DNA of 64,000 bases from Cladocopium goreaui (Eukaryota > Sar > Dinophyceae > Suessiales > Symbiodiniaceae): positions 364,578 through 428,577 of the forward strand of contig CAMXCT020002691.1 of NCBI GenBank assembly GCA_947184155.2. Reading direction: 5' to 3'. Made by a program: the position numbers and the translations under genes. The notes under the pieces are model-generated. The model did not search any database and had not been told where the DNA came from. It worked only from the letters and a program-made list of their open reading frames with translations. Of the stretch, positions 63,501 through 64,000 are shown piece by piece (the first letter of the stretch is position 1; each line of letters opens with the position of its first letter).

Positions 63501-64000
63501 TCACTGTCGCTTTGATATGGACCATCGTCATCTGGTTCTTTATCCGTCTTTTTATCGGATGCTTCTGCTTTTTCAGGCATTTTCCTTTTACCGGACACTT
63601 CCTTTTTCATTCCTTCACGGAATCGTTCAGAGGGTCTTCCTCAGAAAGAGGAGGTTCCAACGGTCTGTCATTAGGAGTTGGACCGTCTCGGGATGCCTTG
63701 GCCGGCGCGGCTCGTTGAGTCTTCAAACAGGTAGTGAATACATTAACGTCAGACGCATCAGAAAGTCTTTCCATGACATGATATACTGCTTACGAGTCCA
63801 GATGCTTCTTGTTATTAATATTTTTTTACGTTGCTGCCAGTAAAATTGATGATGGGCAATGTGAAGCATGATGTCTCTTTCAGGCTGGTAGTCTGTCATC
63901 AACTCAAAGTCGGCATCAACAACAGGCTTCTGAATTCAGCAGCAGTCAATCAGAGACCATACGCTGAGAAATCGGCTGAAAGGAACGGCCTCTTTGGTCA
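60571..64000 (-). pseudogene. Broken gene with endonuclease/exonuclease/phosphatase-like domain
   Basis: The - strand reads, from the window edge, an open stretch ending near 63720, a Lys/Glu/Ser-rich segment (63610-63200), then the best ORF (62972-62061) with YHLSLLTLNLGNI, RNGADNVGLCEANDP, GIARHQHIVRD and FWIIHGCIFRPAFG. A frameshift near 62090 leads to ISSFACKIAYAEACERW and VDFIQGDGSLFAQRNFKRD, then IDLLERFLGQINLNRS, in-frame stops near 61575 and 61540, and LGLGDSDQAFHSLS. LxTxNLG..., ADxxGLxEA, xDFIQGDxN-like and SD-x-x-xHS follow the order of EEP nuclease motifs. The C-terminal part (60939-60571) is Gln/Tyr-rich. Either a decayed nuclease gene or part of a retroelement whose RT lies outside the window. 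Confidence 0.5.
62061..62972 (-). pseudogene. Longest intact segment of the EEP-like gene (303 codons)
   Basis: An open frame beginning MFIKPFCLGQEAYFGSQRSG. It includes LPSWRPPILISCKHHDLTED, then the EEP-like first half: TLNLGNINGKPCIGGHVKFP, VLPYLVFRNGADNVGLCEAN, VVHAEITAPPVAVFVRGTHE and IHGCIFRPAFGQVTSGEMVD. It stops at 62061, but coding continues in another frame (CDSNLANEITPHPAPLAS). Confidence 0.55.

Noticed and set aside
1-64000. Dinoflagellate spliced-leader or tRNA/rRNA genes
   Set aside because: No TTTTGGCTCAAG-type leader end, no tRNA-like cloverleaf with a TTCGAATCC box and no conserved rRNA segments were found by eye.

Overview
The window reads as nuclear DNA of a dinoflagellate, probably a Symbiodiniaceae-like or other suessialean alga, though genus cannot be fixed from sequence alone. 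The reasons are small exons scattered through introns of several kb, splice donors that include GC and GA as well as GT, a Ty1/copia-type polyprotein remnant, an enormous load of simple and complex tandem repeats, and genes for large cysteine-rich polytopic membrane proteins. I saw no rRNA, tRNA, CRISPR array or bacterial operon.

Layout. (1) 1-4662, + strand: a decayed copia-class retrotransposon, with a methyltransferase-like leader, integrase, reverse transcriptase, RNase H, a transmembrane/cysteine tail and a polypurine tract. (2) About 58.66 kb down to about 4.74 kb, - strand: I infer one giant gene of about 54 kb. At least 15 exons can be placed, and most consecutive ones agree in splice phase. 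In order they encode a possible signal peptide, a solute-binding-protein-like ectodomain, cysteine-rich GCC2/GCC3 (ephrin-receptor-like) repeats, a polytopic membrane region and a cytosolic tail. Everything else between these limits lies in its introns. (3) 28424-33842, - strand, inside one intron: a nearly pristine retroelement with one 1374-codon ORF (N-terminal GIY-YIG-like nuclease, reverse transcriptase with both catalytic Asp motifs, basic linker, C-terminal SAP-like domain). A 442-bp copy of its own 3' end sits directly upstream with one mismatch, as in Penelope-like elements with pseudo-LTRs. (4) About 52.0-54.1 kb, - strand: a broken reverse-transcriptase relative. (5) 60.5-64.0 kb, - strand: a broken gene with an endonuclease/exonuclease/phosphatase-like domain, cut by the window edge.

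The intronic DNA is dominated by tandem arrays. A 15-16 bp unit (TTTTACACACAGACGC or its complement) recurs in about ten arrays. Three loci carry the same series of different arrays in the same order, starting at CCCGAGAGCG; its inverted form CGCTCTCGGG closes at least one of them. I interpret this as a dispersed composite element whose interior has grown by minisatellite expansion. Two short inverted-repeat elements sit exactly at intron acceptors and look introner-like. A ~160-bp satellite at 37.3-39.4 kb shares its core with two other loci.

Main candidates for something undescribed: the GIY-YIG/RT/SAP element with its partial tandem copy, and the composite minisatellite element. All family assignments rest on motifs read by eye; no database search was possible.
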